Assembly: GCF_000767465.1 (NCBI RefSeq)
Contig: NZ_CP009291.1
Location: forward strand, 248,001 to 312,000
Direction: 5' to 3'
Length of the DNA: 64,000 nt
From: Novosphingobium pentaromativorans US6-1
GTDB lineage: Bacteria > Pseudomonadota > Alphaproteobacteria > Sphingomonadales > Sphingomonadaceae
Part shown: positions 39,816 through 49,021 of the stretch, in pieces
How the letters are laid out: each line of letters starts with the position of its first letter
Numbering within the stretch: position 1 is the stretch's first letter
Made by a program: the position numbers and the translations under genes
Notes under the pieces: generated by a model
Databases searched by the model: none
The model's input: the letters and a program-made list of their open reading frames with translations, nothing else
What the model was told of the DNA's origin: nothing

Positions 39816-40988
39816 ATGACGCCCGCCGCCCGCGTTCAGGCCGCGATCGAGATCCTCGATCTCGTGATCACGGCCGCGCGCGCAAATGGCGCGCCTGCCG
39901 ACCGGCTGATCGCCGACTGGTTCCGTTCTCGCCGCTTTGCCGGCAGCAAGGACCGGCGGGCGGTGCGCGAGCTGGCCTACCGGGCAATCCGGGCCTGCGG
40001 CGAAGTGCCCGAGACCGGCCGCACGGCGATGTTGCGTGTCGCTGCCGAGGATCCGGCTCTGGCATCCCTGTTCGACGGATCGCGCCATGCCCCCGCGCCT
40101 GTCGAAGCGGATGAGCCAAGGGCTGAAGGCGGCGTTGCGCCCGTCTGGCTGGCGGATCGTCTGGCTGCCAGCGGCGTGTCGCAAGCCGACGCGGCATCGC
40201 TGCTTGACCGCGCACCGCTCGACATTCGGGTCAATACGCTGCGGGCAGGGCGCGTGACCCTGCCGGAAGGTGCCGAGCGGACGGTCGCGGCAAACGGCTG
40301 GCGCTATCCGCCCGAGACCCGCATCGAGCAGTCCGATGCCTATGCGATGGGCGCCATCGAAGTGCAGGACACCGGCTCGCAGCTTACCTGCGAGGCCGTG
40401 GCGGCCAAGCCGGGCGAAACGGTGATCGACTTGTGCGCCGGGGCGGGCGGCAAGACCCTTGCACTGGCCGCAGCGATGGAAAACCGGGGCAACCTGATTG
40501 CCTGCGACGCCGACCGTGCACGTCTTTCGCGACTGGCTCCGCGCGCAGAGCGTGCGGGGGTGACGATGGTCGAGACCGTGCTGCTCGATCCCGGCCGCGA
40601 GGTCGAGGCGCTGGAGCCGTGGCGAGGCAAGGCCGATGCGGTGCTTGTCGATGCGCCCTGTTCGGGAACCGGCACCTGGCGACGCAATCCCGAGGCGCGC
40701 TGGCGTCTCACGCCCGGGCAGCTCGATCGCTATGTCGCGATCCAGTCGCGCCTGCTGGATGTCGCGGCGGGGCTGGTGCGCCCCGGCGGTCGCCTCGTCT
40801 TCGTGACGTGTTCGCTGCTGGACGAGGAGGGCGCCGATCAGGCGAGCGGCTTCCTTGCGCGCCATCCCGGCTGGCGGGCCGATATTCCAGTGCTTGCCGC
40901 CGGATCCGAGCGCGGCTTCGGGCTGCGCCTGTCACCGTATCATGACGGGACCGACGGCTTTTTCGTCGCACGTATGACTTGCGTATGA
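39816..40988 (+). CDS. rsmB: RsmB/NOP2-family rRNA (cytosine-5) methyltransferase
   Basis: The 390-residue protein joins an N-terminal NusB-like RNA-binding region to a C-terminal SAM domain. Motif I is VIDLCAGAGGKTLALA, and the two catalytic cysteines are in DAPCSGTGTWRRNPE and FVTCSLLDEEG. RsmB methylates C967 of 16S rRNA; the family could also cover other rRNA sites, so the exact target is inferred. The ATG at 39816 has GAGGGGCGGG upstream, and the spacing of 10 bp makes an operon with guaB. Confidence 0.9.
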   Translation: MTPAARVQAAIEILDLVITAARANGAPADRLIADWFRSRRFAGSKDRRAVRELAYRAIRACGEVPETGRTAMLRVAAEDPALASLFDGSRHAPAPVEADEPRAEGGVAPVWLADRLAASGVSQADAASLLDRAPLDIRVNTLRAGRVTLPEGAERTVAANGWRYPPETRIEQSDAYAMGAIEVQDTGSQLTCEAVAAKPGETVIDLCAGAGGKTLALAAAMENRGNLIACDADRARLSRLAPRAERAGVTMVETVLLDPGREVEALEPWRGKADAVLVDAPCSGTGTWRRNPEARWRLTPGQLDRYVAIQSRLLDVAAGLVRPGGRLVFVTCSLLDEEGADQASGFLARHPGWRADIPVLAAGSERGFGLRLSPYHDGTDGFFVARMTCV

Positions 40989-41037
40989 TAGCGTAATCCC
41001 CATGATGAGGACGAAACCCTCGGCCAAGGACATGCTG

Positions 41038-41544
41038 ATGCGTTACACGCCCGCTGCCATTGCTCTTTCGCTTCTCGTTGCCGTTTCTTCCAGCGCCATC
41101 CTCTCCGAACCCTCGGAGGCGCTCGATCCGCGTGCCGCGAAGCTGATGAGCGAAGGACGCACCGCCGTCTCCACCGGAAAGCTGCAGGCTGCGATCGATG
41201 CCTACGAAGCGGCACTGACCGTCGAACCGGGCAATGTCTCGGTGCTGGTCGCGCTGGCCGATGCCACCCGCCGCACCGGAATGCAGGGCAAGGCCGTGCA
41301 CTATTACCGCATGGTCCTGGACTCCGATCCCCGCAATCTCGATGCGCTTGCCGGCGAAGGCGTGGCGCTGGCCGAAAAGGGCGCGACCGAAAAGGCAAGC
41401 CGCAATCTGGCCCGGCTCGAAACGCTCTGCGGGAATTCCTGCGCCGCCACGGAAAAGCTCGCCGCCGCCATCGCCAAGGGCCCGAGCCCGCGCATGGTCA
41501 CCGCCGAAGCCGTGACGCCCAAGCCCATCGTCAGCGAGAACTGA
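41038..41544 (+). CDS. Exported TPR-repeat protein
   Basis: The 168-residue product has a signal peptide (MRYTPAAIALSLLVAVSSS) and two or three TPR motifs (AAKLMSEGRTAVSTGKLQAAI, VSVLVALADATRRTGMQGKAV, DALAGEGVALAEKGATEKA). TPRs mediate protein contacts, so it may be an envelope scaffold. I choose ATG 41038, which has AAGGA seven bases upstream; earlier ATGs at 41002-41032 have none. It stands just after rsmB. Confidence 0.82.
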   Translation: MRYTPAAIALSLLVAVSSSAILSEPSEALDPRAAKLMSEGRTAVSTGKLQAAIDAYEAALTVEPGNVSVLVALADATRRTGMQGKAVHYYRMVLDSDPRNLDALAGEGVALAEKGATEKASRNLARLETLCGNSCAATEKLAAAIAKGPSPRMVTAEAVTPKPIVSEN

Positions 41545-41563
41545 TCGCGCGCGTGGCCGCGAC

Positions 41564-41580
41564 GCTGAAGCCGCTTCAGC
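41564..41580. terminator. Stem-loop between convergent genes
   Basis: GCTGAAG-CCG-CTTCAGC is a 7-bp stem after the TPR gene and before the end of rppH. No T-run follows. Confidence 0.35.
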
Positions 41581-41634
41581 AGAACGGTCGGAATCTACCC
41601 ATGTTCAAAGCGGAATAGCGCGCCTTGAGTGCGC

Positions 41635-42117
41635 TCAGATCAGGGCGCGAAACTCTTCCAGTACAGAGCGATAGACGCGCTTCTTGAAAGGCACGATGAG
41701 GTCGGGAAGCAGCGCGGCCTCGACCCATTTCCAGTCGCAGAACTCGGGCGGATTGTGCGCCTTCAGGTTCACGTCCTTGTCGCTGCCTTCGAAGCGGGCG
41801 AGGAACCAGTGCTGGCGCTGCCCGCGGTACTTGCCCTTCCACAGCTTGCCCAGCAGTTCGTCGGGCAGGTCGTAGAGCAGTTCTTCCCTGGTGCGGCTCA
41901 GGATCGTCACGTGCCGCTCCGTCACGCCGGTTTCCTCGTGAAGCTCGCGCAGCGCTGCTTCCCTGAGATCCTCGCCATCGTCGACGCCGCCCTGCGGCAT
42001 CTGCCACCAGTCGCCTTCCTTGGTGTCGATTCGCTTGCCGACGAAGACTTTCCCGTCAGCGTTGACGAGCATGACTCCGACGCAGGGGCGATAGGGCAGG
42101 GACGAAAAATCGTTCAT
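41635..42117 (-). CDS. rppH: RNA pyrophosphohydrolase RppH
   Basis: RppH removes pyrophosphate from 5' ends of mRNA and starts decay. The 160-residue protein begins YRPCVGVMLVNADGKVFVGKR and carries the Nudix box GGVDDGEDLREAALRELHEE, then QHWFLARFEG and FCDWKWVEAALLPDLIVPFK, all typical of RppH. It diverges from korA across a 247-bp spacer. Confidence 0.94.
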   Translation of the reverse strand: MNDFSSLPYRPCVGVMLVNADGKVFVGKRIDTKEGDWWQMPQGGVDDGEDLREAALRELHEETGVTERHVTILSRTREELLYDLPDELLGKLWKGKYRGQRQHWFLARFEGSDKDVNLKAHNPPEFCDWKWVEAALLPDLIVPFKKRVYRSVLEEFRALI

Positions 42118-42364
42118 CGAGAATAAGGATTCCGTGGGTTATGAGGAGGTGCGGCGGGAGAGAAGGGATGCTGCAATAGCCGGTCCGCGCAACGCATGAA
42201 ACAGAGAATGACCGATGCCGGTGCTCTTGACTAGCGTCTTTTATGGTTCTCTTGCGGAAATGACAGGTTTGTCCGCCTGAGAGATTTTCTAAATTGCACC
42301 CGGGCCCCGGAAAGCCCACGTGCATAAAGGCAAGAGCAGTTCCGGCGCGCAGCCGAAGAGGAAA

Positions 42365-44314
42365 ATGATGGCATCAATTACAGCCGAACAGGAAAAGCCG
42401 GCTTCCGTGCAGGAAGCATCGCCCGAAGCCGTCGTCGTGCGCTTCGCCGGCGACTCGGGCGATGGCATGCAGCTCACCGGCGGTCAGTTCACGCTGTCGA
42501 CCGCGCTGGCGGGTAACGACCTGGCGACCTTCCCGGACTTTCCGGCGGAAATCCGCGCGCCGCAGGGGACGCTGTTCGGCGTCTCCGCTTTCCAGATCAA
42601 CTTCGGTTCGAGCGAGATCACGACCGCGGGCGACGCGCCCGACGTGCTCGTGGCGATGAACCCGGCCGCGCTGAAGACCAACGTCCAGGCGCTCAAGCCC
42701 GGCGGTCTCGTCATTGCCGACACCGGCGAGTTCTCGAAGCGCAACCTCGACAAGGCGAAGTACGAGACCAGCCCGCTCGAGGATGGCAGCCTCGCCAAGT
42801 GGGACGTGCTGGCCTTCGATATCTCGGCGCTCACCCTCGAGGCGGTGAAGCCTTTCGGCCTTGGCAACAAGGAAGCGCTGCGCTGCAAGAACATGTGGAC
42901 GCTGGGCCTGGCCCTGTGGATGTTCGACCGCGATCGTGAGCCGCTGGTGAACTGGCTCAAGACCAAGTTCGCCAAGAACCCGGTTCTCGCCGACGCCAAC
43001 ATCGCCGCGCTCAACGCTGGCCATGCCTATGGCGAAACCGCCGAACTGGCCGGTCCGCTCAAGAAGCTGCACATCGATCCTGTGCCTTCCGAACCGGGCC
43101 TCTACCGCACGATCACCGGCGCGGAAGCCGTTTCACTCGGCCTCGTGGCCGGTGCGCAGCTGGCCGAACTGCCGATGTTCTTCGGCGGCTACCCGATCAC
43201 TCCGGCTTCGGCGATCCTTCACAACCTCGTGAAGATGAAGGAATTCGGCGTCACCACCTTCCAGGCGGAAGACGAGATTGCTGCGATCTGCGCGGCCATC
43301 GGCGCGTCCTATGCCGGCCAGCTCGGCGTTACTTCGTCCTCGGGCCCGGGCATTGCGCTCAAGGGTGAGGCGATGGGTCTTGCGATCATGACCGAGCTGC
43401 CGCTCGTCATCGTCAACTCGCAGCGCGGCGGTCCTTCGACGGGCCTGCCGACCAAGACCGAGCAGTCGGACCTTTACCAGGCGGTTTACGGTCGCAACGG
43501 CGACGCACCTTTGCCGGTCATCGCCGCCCGCTCGCCCGCCGATGCCTTCGAATGCGCCATCGAGGCCTGCCGCATCGCCACCCAGTTCATGACCCCGGTC
43601 ATGCTGCTGACCGATGGCTACATCGGCAATGCGTCTGAGCCGTGGCTGGTGCCCGATCCCTCGACCTTCGAACCGTTCCCGGTCAAGTTCCTCGAGGACA
43701 CCAACAACCCGGACGGCAAGGTCCTGCCCTACAAGCGCGACGAGCGCGGCGTGCGGCCGTGGATCAAGCCCGGCACCGCCGAACTGATGCACCGCGTCGG
43801 CGGCATCGAGAAGGCCATCGACACCGGCGACCTCGATTATTCGCCCGCGACGCACCAGGCCCAGACCGACGCGCGCAAGACGAAGGTCGACGGCATCGCC
43901 GCGGCGGTGCCTGCGCAGGACGTCTGCCTCGGTAACGACAAGGGCAGGCTGGCGGTCGTCGGCTGGGGCTCGACCTACGGGCCGATCCATCAGGCGGTCC
44001 GCCGTGCGCGCCGCAAGGGCTATGACGTCAGCCACATCCACGTCCGCCATGTCTGGCCGCTCCCGGCCAACATGGGTGACCTGCTTGCCGGTTTCGACAA
44101 GGTGCTCGTCCCCGAGATGAACACCGGGCAGTTCAAGACCGTGCTGCGCGACCAGTTCCTGGTCGATGCCGTGCCGCTCAACAAGACCAGCGGCCAGCCT
44201 TTCGCCATCGCCGAGATCGAAGATGCCATCGCGTCCTTCTTCGACGGCGTGCCCGGCCATGCCGAAGGCGAAGTGCCCGTCAACGATACCCAGCTCCCGA
44301 GCCCGGAGGCCTGA
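42365..44314 (+). CDS. korA: 2-oxoacid:ferredoxin oxidoreductase, alpha (fused gamma-alpha) subunit
   Basis: With KorB it decarboxylates 2-oxoglutarate to succinyl-CoA and reduces ferredoxin. The 649-residue protein has the N-terminal gamma-like domain (VVRFAGDSGDGMQLTGGQF) fused to the alpha domain (MFFGGYPITPASAILH, AEDEIAAICAAIGASYAG, SGPGIALKGEAMGLA). ATG 42365 follows AAGAGGAAA; the frame is open 15 codons further up. 2-Oxoglutarate is the likeliest substrate from the layout, but pyruvate or branched acids are possible. korB starts 3 bp after. Confidence 0.93.
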   Translation: MMASITAEQEKPASVQEASPEAVVVRFAGDSGDGMQLTGGQFTLSTALAGNDLATFPDFPAEIRAPQGTLFGVSAFQINFGSSEITTAGDAPDVLVAMNPAALKTNVQALKPGGLVIADTGEFSKRNLDKAKYETSPLEDGSLAKWDVLAFDISALTLEAVKPFGLGNKEALRCKNMWTLGLALWMFDRDREPLVNWLKTKFAKNPVLADANIAALNAGHAYGETAELAGPLKKLHIDPVPSEPGLYRTITGAEAVSLGLVAGAQLAELPMFFGGYPITPASAILHNLVKMKEFGVTTFQAEDEIAAICAAIGASYAGQLGVTSSSGPGIALKGEAMGLAIMTELPLVIVNSQRGGPSTGLPTKTEQSDLYQAVYGRNGDAPLPVIAARSPADAFECAIEACRIATQFMTPVMLLTDGYIGNASEPWLVPDPSTFEPFPVKFLEDTNNPDGKVLPYKRDERGVRPWIKPGTAELMHRVGGIEKAIDTGDLDYSPATHQAQTDARKTKVDGIAAAVPAQDVCLGNDKGRLAVVGWGSTYGPIHQAVRRARRKGYDVSHIHVRHVWPLPANMGDLLAGFDKVLVPEMNTGQFKTVLRDQFLVDAVPLNKTSGQPFAIAEIEDAIASFFDGVPGHAEGEVPVNDTQLPSPEA

Positions 44315-44317
44315 GCC

Positions 44318-45361
44318 ATGAACGACATGACCCCCATCCAGACCACGCTGAAGGACTGGGAATCCGATCAGGAAGTGCGCTGGTGCCCCGGCTGCGGCGA
44401 CTACGCGATCCTCAAGGCGGTGCAGCGCACCCTGCCGATGATCGGCGCCGACCCGAAGAACACCGTGTTCGTTTCGGGCATCGGCTGCTCCAGCCGCTTC
44501 CCGTACTACGTCGAAAGCTACGGCTTCCACACGATCCACGGCCGCGCCCCGGCGTTCGCCACCGGCATCAAGCTCGCCAATCCCGAGCTCGACGTCTGGC
44601 TGGTGACCGGCGACGGTGACGGCATGTCGATCGGCGGCAATCACACGATGCACGTGCTGCGCCGCAACCTCGACTGCCAGATCATGCTGTTCAACAACGA
44701 GATCTACGGGCTGACCAAGGGCCAGTACTCGCCCACCAGCCGCGTCGGCACCAGCTCGCCGACGTCGCCGGTCGGCTCGGTCGACCGTCCGGCGCTGCCC
44801 TGCGCCTTCGCGCTGGGTTCGGGCGCGCGCTTCGTGGCGCGCGGCTACGACGTTTCGAAGGACCTGCCCGAAGTGCTCAAGGCGGCTCACGCCCACAAGG
44901 GCGCGGCCTTCATCGAAATCTTCCAGAACTGCATCGTCTACAACAAGGATCGCTTCGACGACTTCACCGCAAAGGGTGTCGCGGCCGAGAACCAGATCTG
45001 GTGCACCGACGGCGAGCCGCTGCTCTTCGCCAAGGGCACCAAGGGCCTCTCGCTCGATCACACTACGCTGACCCTCAAGGTTGTCGATGTCGTCGACGGT
45101 GACTGGCAGGCAGCCGATGTCGCGGTTCACAACGTGAAGAACCGCGGCCTTGCGCACATGCTGGTCGAAATGCCCTTCGGCCCGTTCCCGATGGCGCTGG
45201 GCGTGATCTACGACGATCCGCGCCCGACTTTCGAAGGCGAAGTCGTGGCCGAACGCGCAAAGCTGATCGAAGGCAAGACCGCCAATCTCGGCAAGCTGCT
45301 CTCGAAGGGCCAGACCTGGACCGTCGAGGAAAAGGACGCAGCCCACGGCCTGATGGACTGA
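44318..45361 (+). CDS. korB: 2-oxoacid:ferredoxin oxidoreductase, beta subunit
   Basis: The 347-residue subunit binds thiamine diphosphate (GDGDGMSIGGNHTMHVLRRN, then NNEIYGLTKGQYSPTS) and a 4Fe-4S cluster through cysteines in WCPGCGDY, GIGCSSR and a later Cys. It follows korA with almost no gap and shares its mRNA. No ferredoxin gene is in the window. Confidence 0.94.
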   Translation: MNDMTPIQTTLKDWESDQEVRWCPGCGDYAILKAVQRTLPMIGADPKNTVFVSGIGCSSRFPYYVESYGFHTIHGRAPAFATGIKLANPELDVWLVTGDGDGMSIGGNHTMHVLRRNLDCQIMLFNNEIYGLTKGQYSPTSRVGTSSPTSPVGSVDRPALPCAFALGSGARFVARGYDVSKDLPEVLKAAHAHKGAAFIEIFQNCIVYNKDRFDDFTAKGVAAENQIWCTDGEPLLFAKGTKGLSLDHTTLTLKVVDVVDGDWQAADVAVHNVKNRGLAHMLVEMPFGPFPMALGVIYDDPRPTFEGEVVAERAKLIEGKTANLGKLLSKGQTWTVEEKDAAHGLMD

Positions 45362-45368
45362 TGACACC

Positions 45369-45410
45369 GGGGTGAGATCTGCCCAAAGGTTGGTCTCACC
45401 CCCACGTTTT
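45369..45410 (+). terminator. Terminator after korAB
   Basis: GGGGTGAGA pairs with TCTCACCCC (45394-45402) over a 16-base loop, followed by CACGTTTT. It may also serve the convergent PAP2 gene. Confidence 0.75.
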
Positions 45411-45467
45411 CGCTTTCAGTTCGGCGTTCGCGCGGCCACCTTCCGCCGAACCATGGCCGCAGCACGC

Positions 45468-46175
45468 TCAATCGTGCTCCAGCCTGTCGGCCGTCATCTG
45501 CGCGGGCCGATAGAGCAGGGCAGAGGCCGCAAAGGCCCAGCCTGCGCCGCCCAGCCATCCTGCGATAACGTCGCTGGGCCAATGGACGCCAAGCCAGACC
45601 CGGCTCCACGCAATCGCCATGCTGGCCAGCACGGCGCCGCCGATCACCGTCATGCGTACCGATTGCCTTGGGCTCAGCGCCGCGAAGGCAAGGGCCATGG
45701 CGATGTAGACGGCCGCGGAGTTGAAGCTGTGGCCGCTCGGAAAGCTCATTCCGCCGGCCTCGGTGAGATGCGGCACGATTTCCGGCCTCGGCCTGCCGAA
45801 CAGGACCTTGGCCGCGCTGTTGGCGATAAGGCCGCCGATCACCGTCAAGGCCAGCAAGGCCGCTTCGCGTCGCAGCTTCAGGAAGAGCAGGGCAACGACC
45901 GCGCAAAGCGCGAAGAGATTGCGCAAAAGGGTGCCGCCCAGGGCTGTGACGTCGCGGACGGTTTCCAGCAGCCGGGTCGGCCCGACCGGGCGCAAGTCGC
46001 TGTCGCGCCAGAACAGCAGGCCGGCCTTGTCGATGGCGGTGATGTGGCCTGTCTCTACCGCCCAGACCATCATGGCGAAGCCGAGCCAGCATAGACTTGC
46101 GGCGATCAGCGCCTTGCGCGGATCGATCCGGTAACTGGAAGTCGGAAAGCTTGCGGAATTGTCTGCGGCTACCAT
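45468..46175 (-). CDS. PAP2-family membrane phosphatase
   Basis: The 235-residue protein has about six membrane helices and the three PAP2 motifs: KVLFGRPRP, MSFPSGHSFNS and SRVWLGVHWPSDV. These phosphatases act on lipid phosphates such as undecaprenyl pyrophosphate or phosphatidic acid; the substrate is not decided by sequence. It diverges from the photolyase gene with 41 bp between starts. Confidence 0.92.
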   Translation of the reverse strand: MVAADNSASFPTSSYRIDPRKALIAASLCWLGFAMMVWAVETGHITAIDKAGLLFWRDSDLRPVGPTRLLETVRDVTALGGTLLRNLFALCAVVALLFLKLRREAALLALTVIGGLIANSAAKVLFGRPRPEIVPHLTEAGGMSFPSGHSFNSAAVYIAMALAFAALSPRQSVRMTVIGGAVLASMAIAWSRVWLGVHWPSDVIAGWLGGAGWAFAASALLYRPAQMTADRLEHD

Positions 46176-46216
46176 AGAGTTACGGAACGTCCCTGAGGCA
46201 ATCGCGTTCCGGTCCC

Positions 46217-47626
46217 ATGTCAGCCCAATCGTCAGCCCAATCGTCTGCCAATTCGCACTCTCCCGTCATCGTCTGGTTTCGCCGTGACTTGCGGCTTTCG
46301 GACCAGGCGGCGCTGGCCGCGGCCGCCGCGCAAGGTCCGGTCCTGCCGGTCTATGTCCTCGACGACGAGACGCCCAGGCACCGGGCGATGGGCGGCGCCT
46401 CGCGCTGGTGGCTGCACTACAGCCTCGCAAGCCTCGATGCTACCTTGCGGGAGAAAGGCTCCCGGCTGATCCTGCGCAAGGGCAAGTGCGAGGACGTCCT
46501 GGCCGCGCTGGCGCAGGAAACCGGCGCAAGCGAAGTCCACGCGCTTCACCATTACGAACCCTGGTGGCGCAATGCCGAAAAAAGTGTCGGCAAGCGGCTG
46601 ACCCTGCACTTGCACCATGGCAATTATCTTGCCCCGCCCGGAACGGTCACGACCGGCTCGGGCAGTCCCTACAAGATCTACACGCCGTTCTGGCGCGCGC
46701 TGATCGAGCGCATGCCCCCGCCGGAGCCGCAGCGCCGCCCGCAGAACATCGCCTCGCCGGACAGCTGGCCCGCATCCGACGCGCTCGATGACTGGGGACT
46801 GCTGCCGACACAGCCCGATTGGGCAGGGGGCATGCGCGATATGTGGGAGCCTGGCGAGGAAGGCGCGAAGAAGCGCCTGCGCGCCTTTGCCGATCACGCC
46901 TCTCACTATGAGGGGCAGCGTAACCTGCCCGCGGTGGAGGGCACTTCCTTCCTTTCGCCGCACCTGCACTTCGGCGAAGTCTCTCCGGCGCAGGTCTGGC
47001 ATGCAACCTCCTCGGCGGGCGGCTCGGTCGCGACGTTTCTGGGCGAGATCGGCTGGCGTGACTATGCGCAGAACGTGATCGTGCAGTTTCCCGACTATGG
47101 CAGCCGGTCGGCACGGGATACCTTCGATCACTTCCCCTGGCGTTCGGGAAAGGAGGCGCAGGAAGACTTGCGCGCCTGGCAGATGGGCATGACCGGCTAT
47201 CCTATCGTCGATGCCGGGATGCGCCAGCTCTGGCATACCGGCTGGATGCACAACCGGGTGCGGATGATCGCGGCCAGCTTCCTCATCAAGCACCTGCTGA
47301 TCGACTGGCAGGAAGGGGAGCAGTGGTTCTGGGATACGCTGGTCGATGCCGACTATGCCTCGAACGCGGTCAACTGGCAGTGGACCGCTGGATCGGGCGT
47401 CGATTCCAACATGTTCGTGCGGATCATGGCGCCGCTGACGCAGTCTGAGAAATTCGACGCGGCAGCCTACATCCGTGAATGGGTGCCCGAGCTGGCGGAC
47501 CTGCCGGATGCGGAGATCCACGATCCGGGGCCGATGTATCGGCCCGGGGACTATCCCGCCCGAATTATCGAACATCGCGCCGGCAGGGAGCGGGCGCTTG
47601 CCGCATGGGAGAAGGCAAAAGAGTGA
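46217..47626 (+). CDS. phrB: Deoxyribodipyrimidine photolyase
   Basis: The 469-residue flavoprotein repairs UV pyrimidine dimers with light. It has the N-terminal antenna domain (VIVWFRRDLRLSDQAAL) and the FAD-binding domain (HTGWMHNRVRMIAASFLIKH, WFWDTLVDADYASNAVNWQW, NMFVRIMAP). The N-terminus carries a 12-bp tandem duplication (46220-46243) giving SAQSSAQS. No SOS box was found upstream. Confidence 0.95.
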   Translation: MSAQSSAQSSANSHSPVIVWFRRDLRLSDQAALAAAAAQGPVLPVYVLDDETPRHRAMGGASRWWLHYSLASLDATLREKGSRLILRKGKCEDVLAALAQETGASEVHALHHYEPWWRNAEKSVGKRLTLHLHHGNYLAPPGTVTTGSGSPYKIYTPFWRALIERMPPPEPQRRPQNIASPDSWPASDALDDWGLLPTQPDWAGGMRDMWEPGEEGAKKRLRAFADHASHYEGQRNLPAVEGTSFLSPHLHFGEVSPAQVWHATSSAGGSVATFLGEIGWRDYAQNVIVQFPDYGSRSARDTFDHFPWRSGKEAQEDLRAWQMGMTGYPIVDAGMRQLWHTGWMHNRVRMIAASFLIKHLLIDWQEGEQWFWDTLVDADYASNAVNWQWTAGSGVDSNMFVRIMAPLTQSEKFDAAAYIREWVPELADLPDAEIHDPGPMYRPGDYPARIIEHRAGRERALAAWEKAKE

Positions 47627-47681
47627 ATGCAACGGTTGCTGGTGGATTGCCCCGGTGTGACTTTGTGTTCATATCAAGGAC

Positions 47682-48989
47682 ATGAACGCGCCAGTTTCCG
47701 GGAGGGGTGAGGAACTCGTGGAAGGCGGCCGCGCCATCGGCGTGGGGCCGCAATGGTTCGCGCGGCTCTGGACGGGCGGCGTCAGGCGCATCCTCGACCA
47801 GATCGACAGGGGGCTCGACCGCGGTTCCATCCTTGCCACCCTGCCTTCGGGCGAAACCCGCCTGCTGGGAGGACGCGACACCGGCTTCGATGCGGTGGTC
47901 AAGATCAATTCCTGGCGTGCGATCCTGCGGCTGGCCACGGCCGGTTCGGTCGGCTGGTATCAGGCGTGGGATGCGGGCGAGTGGGACAGTCCCGATCCGG
48001 TGCCGCTCTTCGCATTGTTCATGGACAACGCCCTGTCGCTGGGCGATTCCGGGCGCGCCCATGGTCCCTGGCGGCTGATGACGCGGCTGGTCCACTGGCT
48101 GCACCGCAACACCCGCACCGGCTCGCTGCGCAATATCCATGCGCACTATGACCTCGGCAACGATTTCTATGAGGCTTGGCTGGGCGAGACGATGCTCTAT
48201 TCGAGCGGCATTTTCGCGACTTCCGACGACGGGCCCAATGCCCTGAGCCAGTTCGTTACCCGGCTCGACATGGCGCAATCGAACAAGGTCGCCGCGATCG
48301 TCGAGCGTCTCGATATCGCGCCTGACGACAAGGTACTGGAGATCGGTTGCGGCTGGGGCACGCTGGCGGCCTTCATCGCCGGTAACGAGGCCGTGCATGT
48401 CGATGCGATCAGCCTCTCCGACGCGCAGCTTGCCTATGCGCGCGAGCGTTGGGAGATCGAGAACGGAACCGTCGACTTTCGCAAGCAGGACTACCGCGAC
48501 GTTGGTCTTGGCGATGAGGGTGGTCAGTACGACGCGGTCGTCTCGGTAGAGATGGTCGAGGCGGTGGGACGCGAGTACTGGCCCGATTTCCTCGACTGCA
48601 TCGCTCGCAATCTCAAGGCCGGTGGCAGGGCCGGGCTACAGCTCATCTCGATGCGCGACGAGATCTTCGAAGGCTATGCGCGCAGCGCGGACTTCATCCA
48701 GACCTTCATTTTCCCCGGGGGCATGCTGATCCGGGAATCGGAGTTCCGCCGACTGGCCGAGGAACGCGGGCTATCGTGGGAAGACCGCACGAGCTTCGGT
48801 CTCGACTATGCGAAAACCTTGCGTGAATGGCGGCGCAATTTCGATGCGGCGGTTGAGGAAGGCCGGCTTCCTTCCGGCTTCGACGAGCGCTTTGTGCGGC
48901 TATGGCGCTTCTACCTGATGTATTGCGAAGGGGGCTTTCGCGGCGGCGGCATCGACGTCGCGCAAGTCACGCTGGTCAAGCGCGGCTGA
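47682..48989 (+). CDS. cfa: Cyclopropane-fatty-acyl-phospholipid synthase
   Basis: The 435-residue enzyme adds a methylene bridge from SAM across lipid double bonds. It has an N-terminal domain, the lipid-side block HAHYDLGNDFYEAWLGETM, SAM motif VLEIGCGWGTLAAFIA and EMVEAVGREYWPDF. An AAGGA ribosome-binding site precedes the ATG. It is read in the same direction as photolyase, 55 bp behind it. Confidence 0.94.
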   Translation: MNAPVSGRGEELVEGGRAIGVGPQWFARLWTGGVRRILDQIDRGLDRGSILATLPSGETRLLGGRDTGFDAVVKINSWRAILRLATAGSVGWYQAWDAGEWDSPDPVPLFALFMDNALSLGDSGRAHGPWRLMTRLVHWLHRNTRTGSLRNIHAHYDLGNDFYEAWLGETMLYSSGIFATSDDGPNALSQFVTRLDMAQSNKVAAIVERLDIAPDDKVLEIGCGWGTLAAFIAGNEAVHVDAISLSDAQLAYARERWEIENGTVDFRKQDYRDVGLGDEGGQYDAVVSVEMVEAVGREYWPDFLDCIARNLKAGGRAGLQLISMRDEIFEGYARSADFIQTFIFPGGMLIRESEFRRLAEERGLSWEDRTSFGLDYAKTLREWRRNFDAAVEEGRLPSGFDERFVRLWRFYLMYCEGGFRGGGIDVAQVTLVKRG

Positions 48990-49000
48990 GCGTCGTTTCG

Positions 49001-49020
49001 CTGCCCGCGCGTCCGGGCAG
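49001..49020. terminator. Stem-loop between convergent cfa and pilZ genes
   Basis: CTGCCCG-CGCGTC-CGGGCAG is a 7-bp stem lying in the 32-bp gap between the two stops. It could act in both directions; no T-run is present. Confidence 0.45.
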
Positions 49021-49021
49021 G

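Noticed and set aside
43133..45367. 744-codon minus-strand frame opposite korAB
   Set aside because: Runs antisense across two well-supported genes and shows no domain.
46184..46210. GGAACG-N15-CGTTCC inverted repeat upstream of photolyase
   Set aside because: Considered as an SOS box because photolyase is a repair gene, but spacing does not fit GTTC-N7-GTTC.
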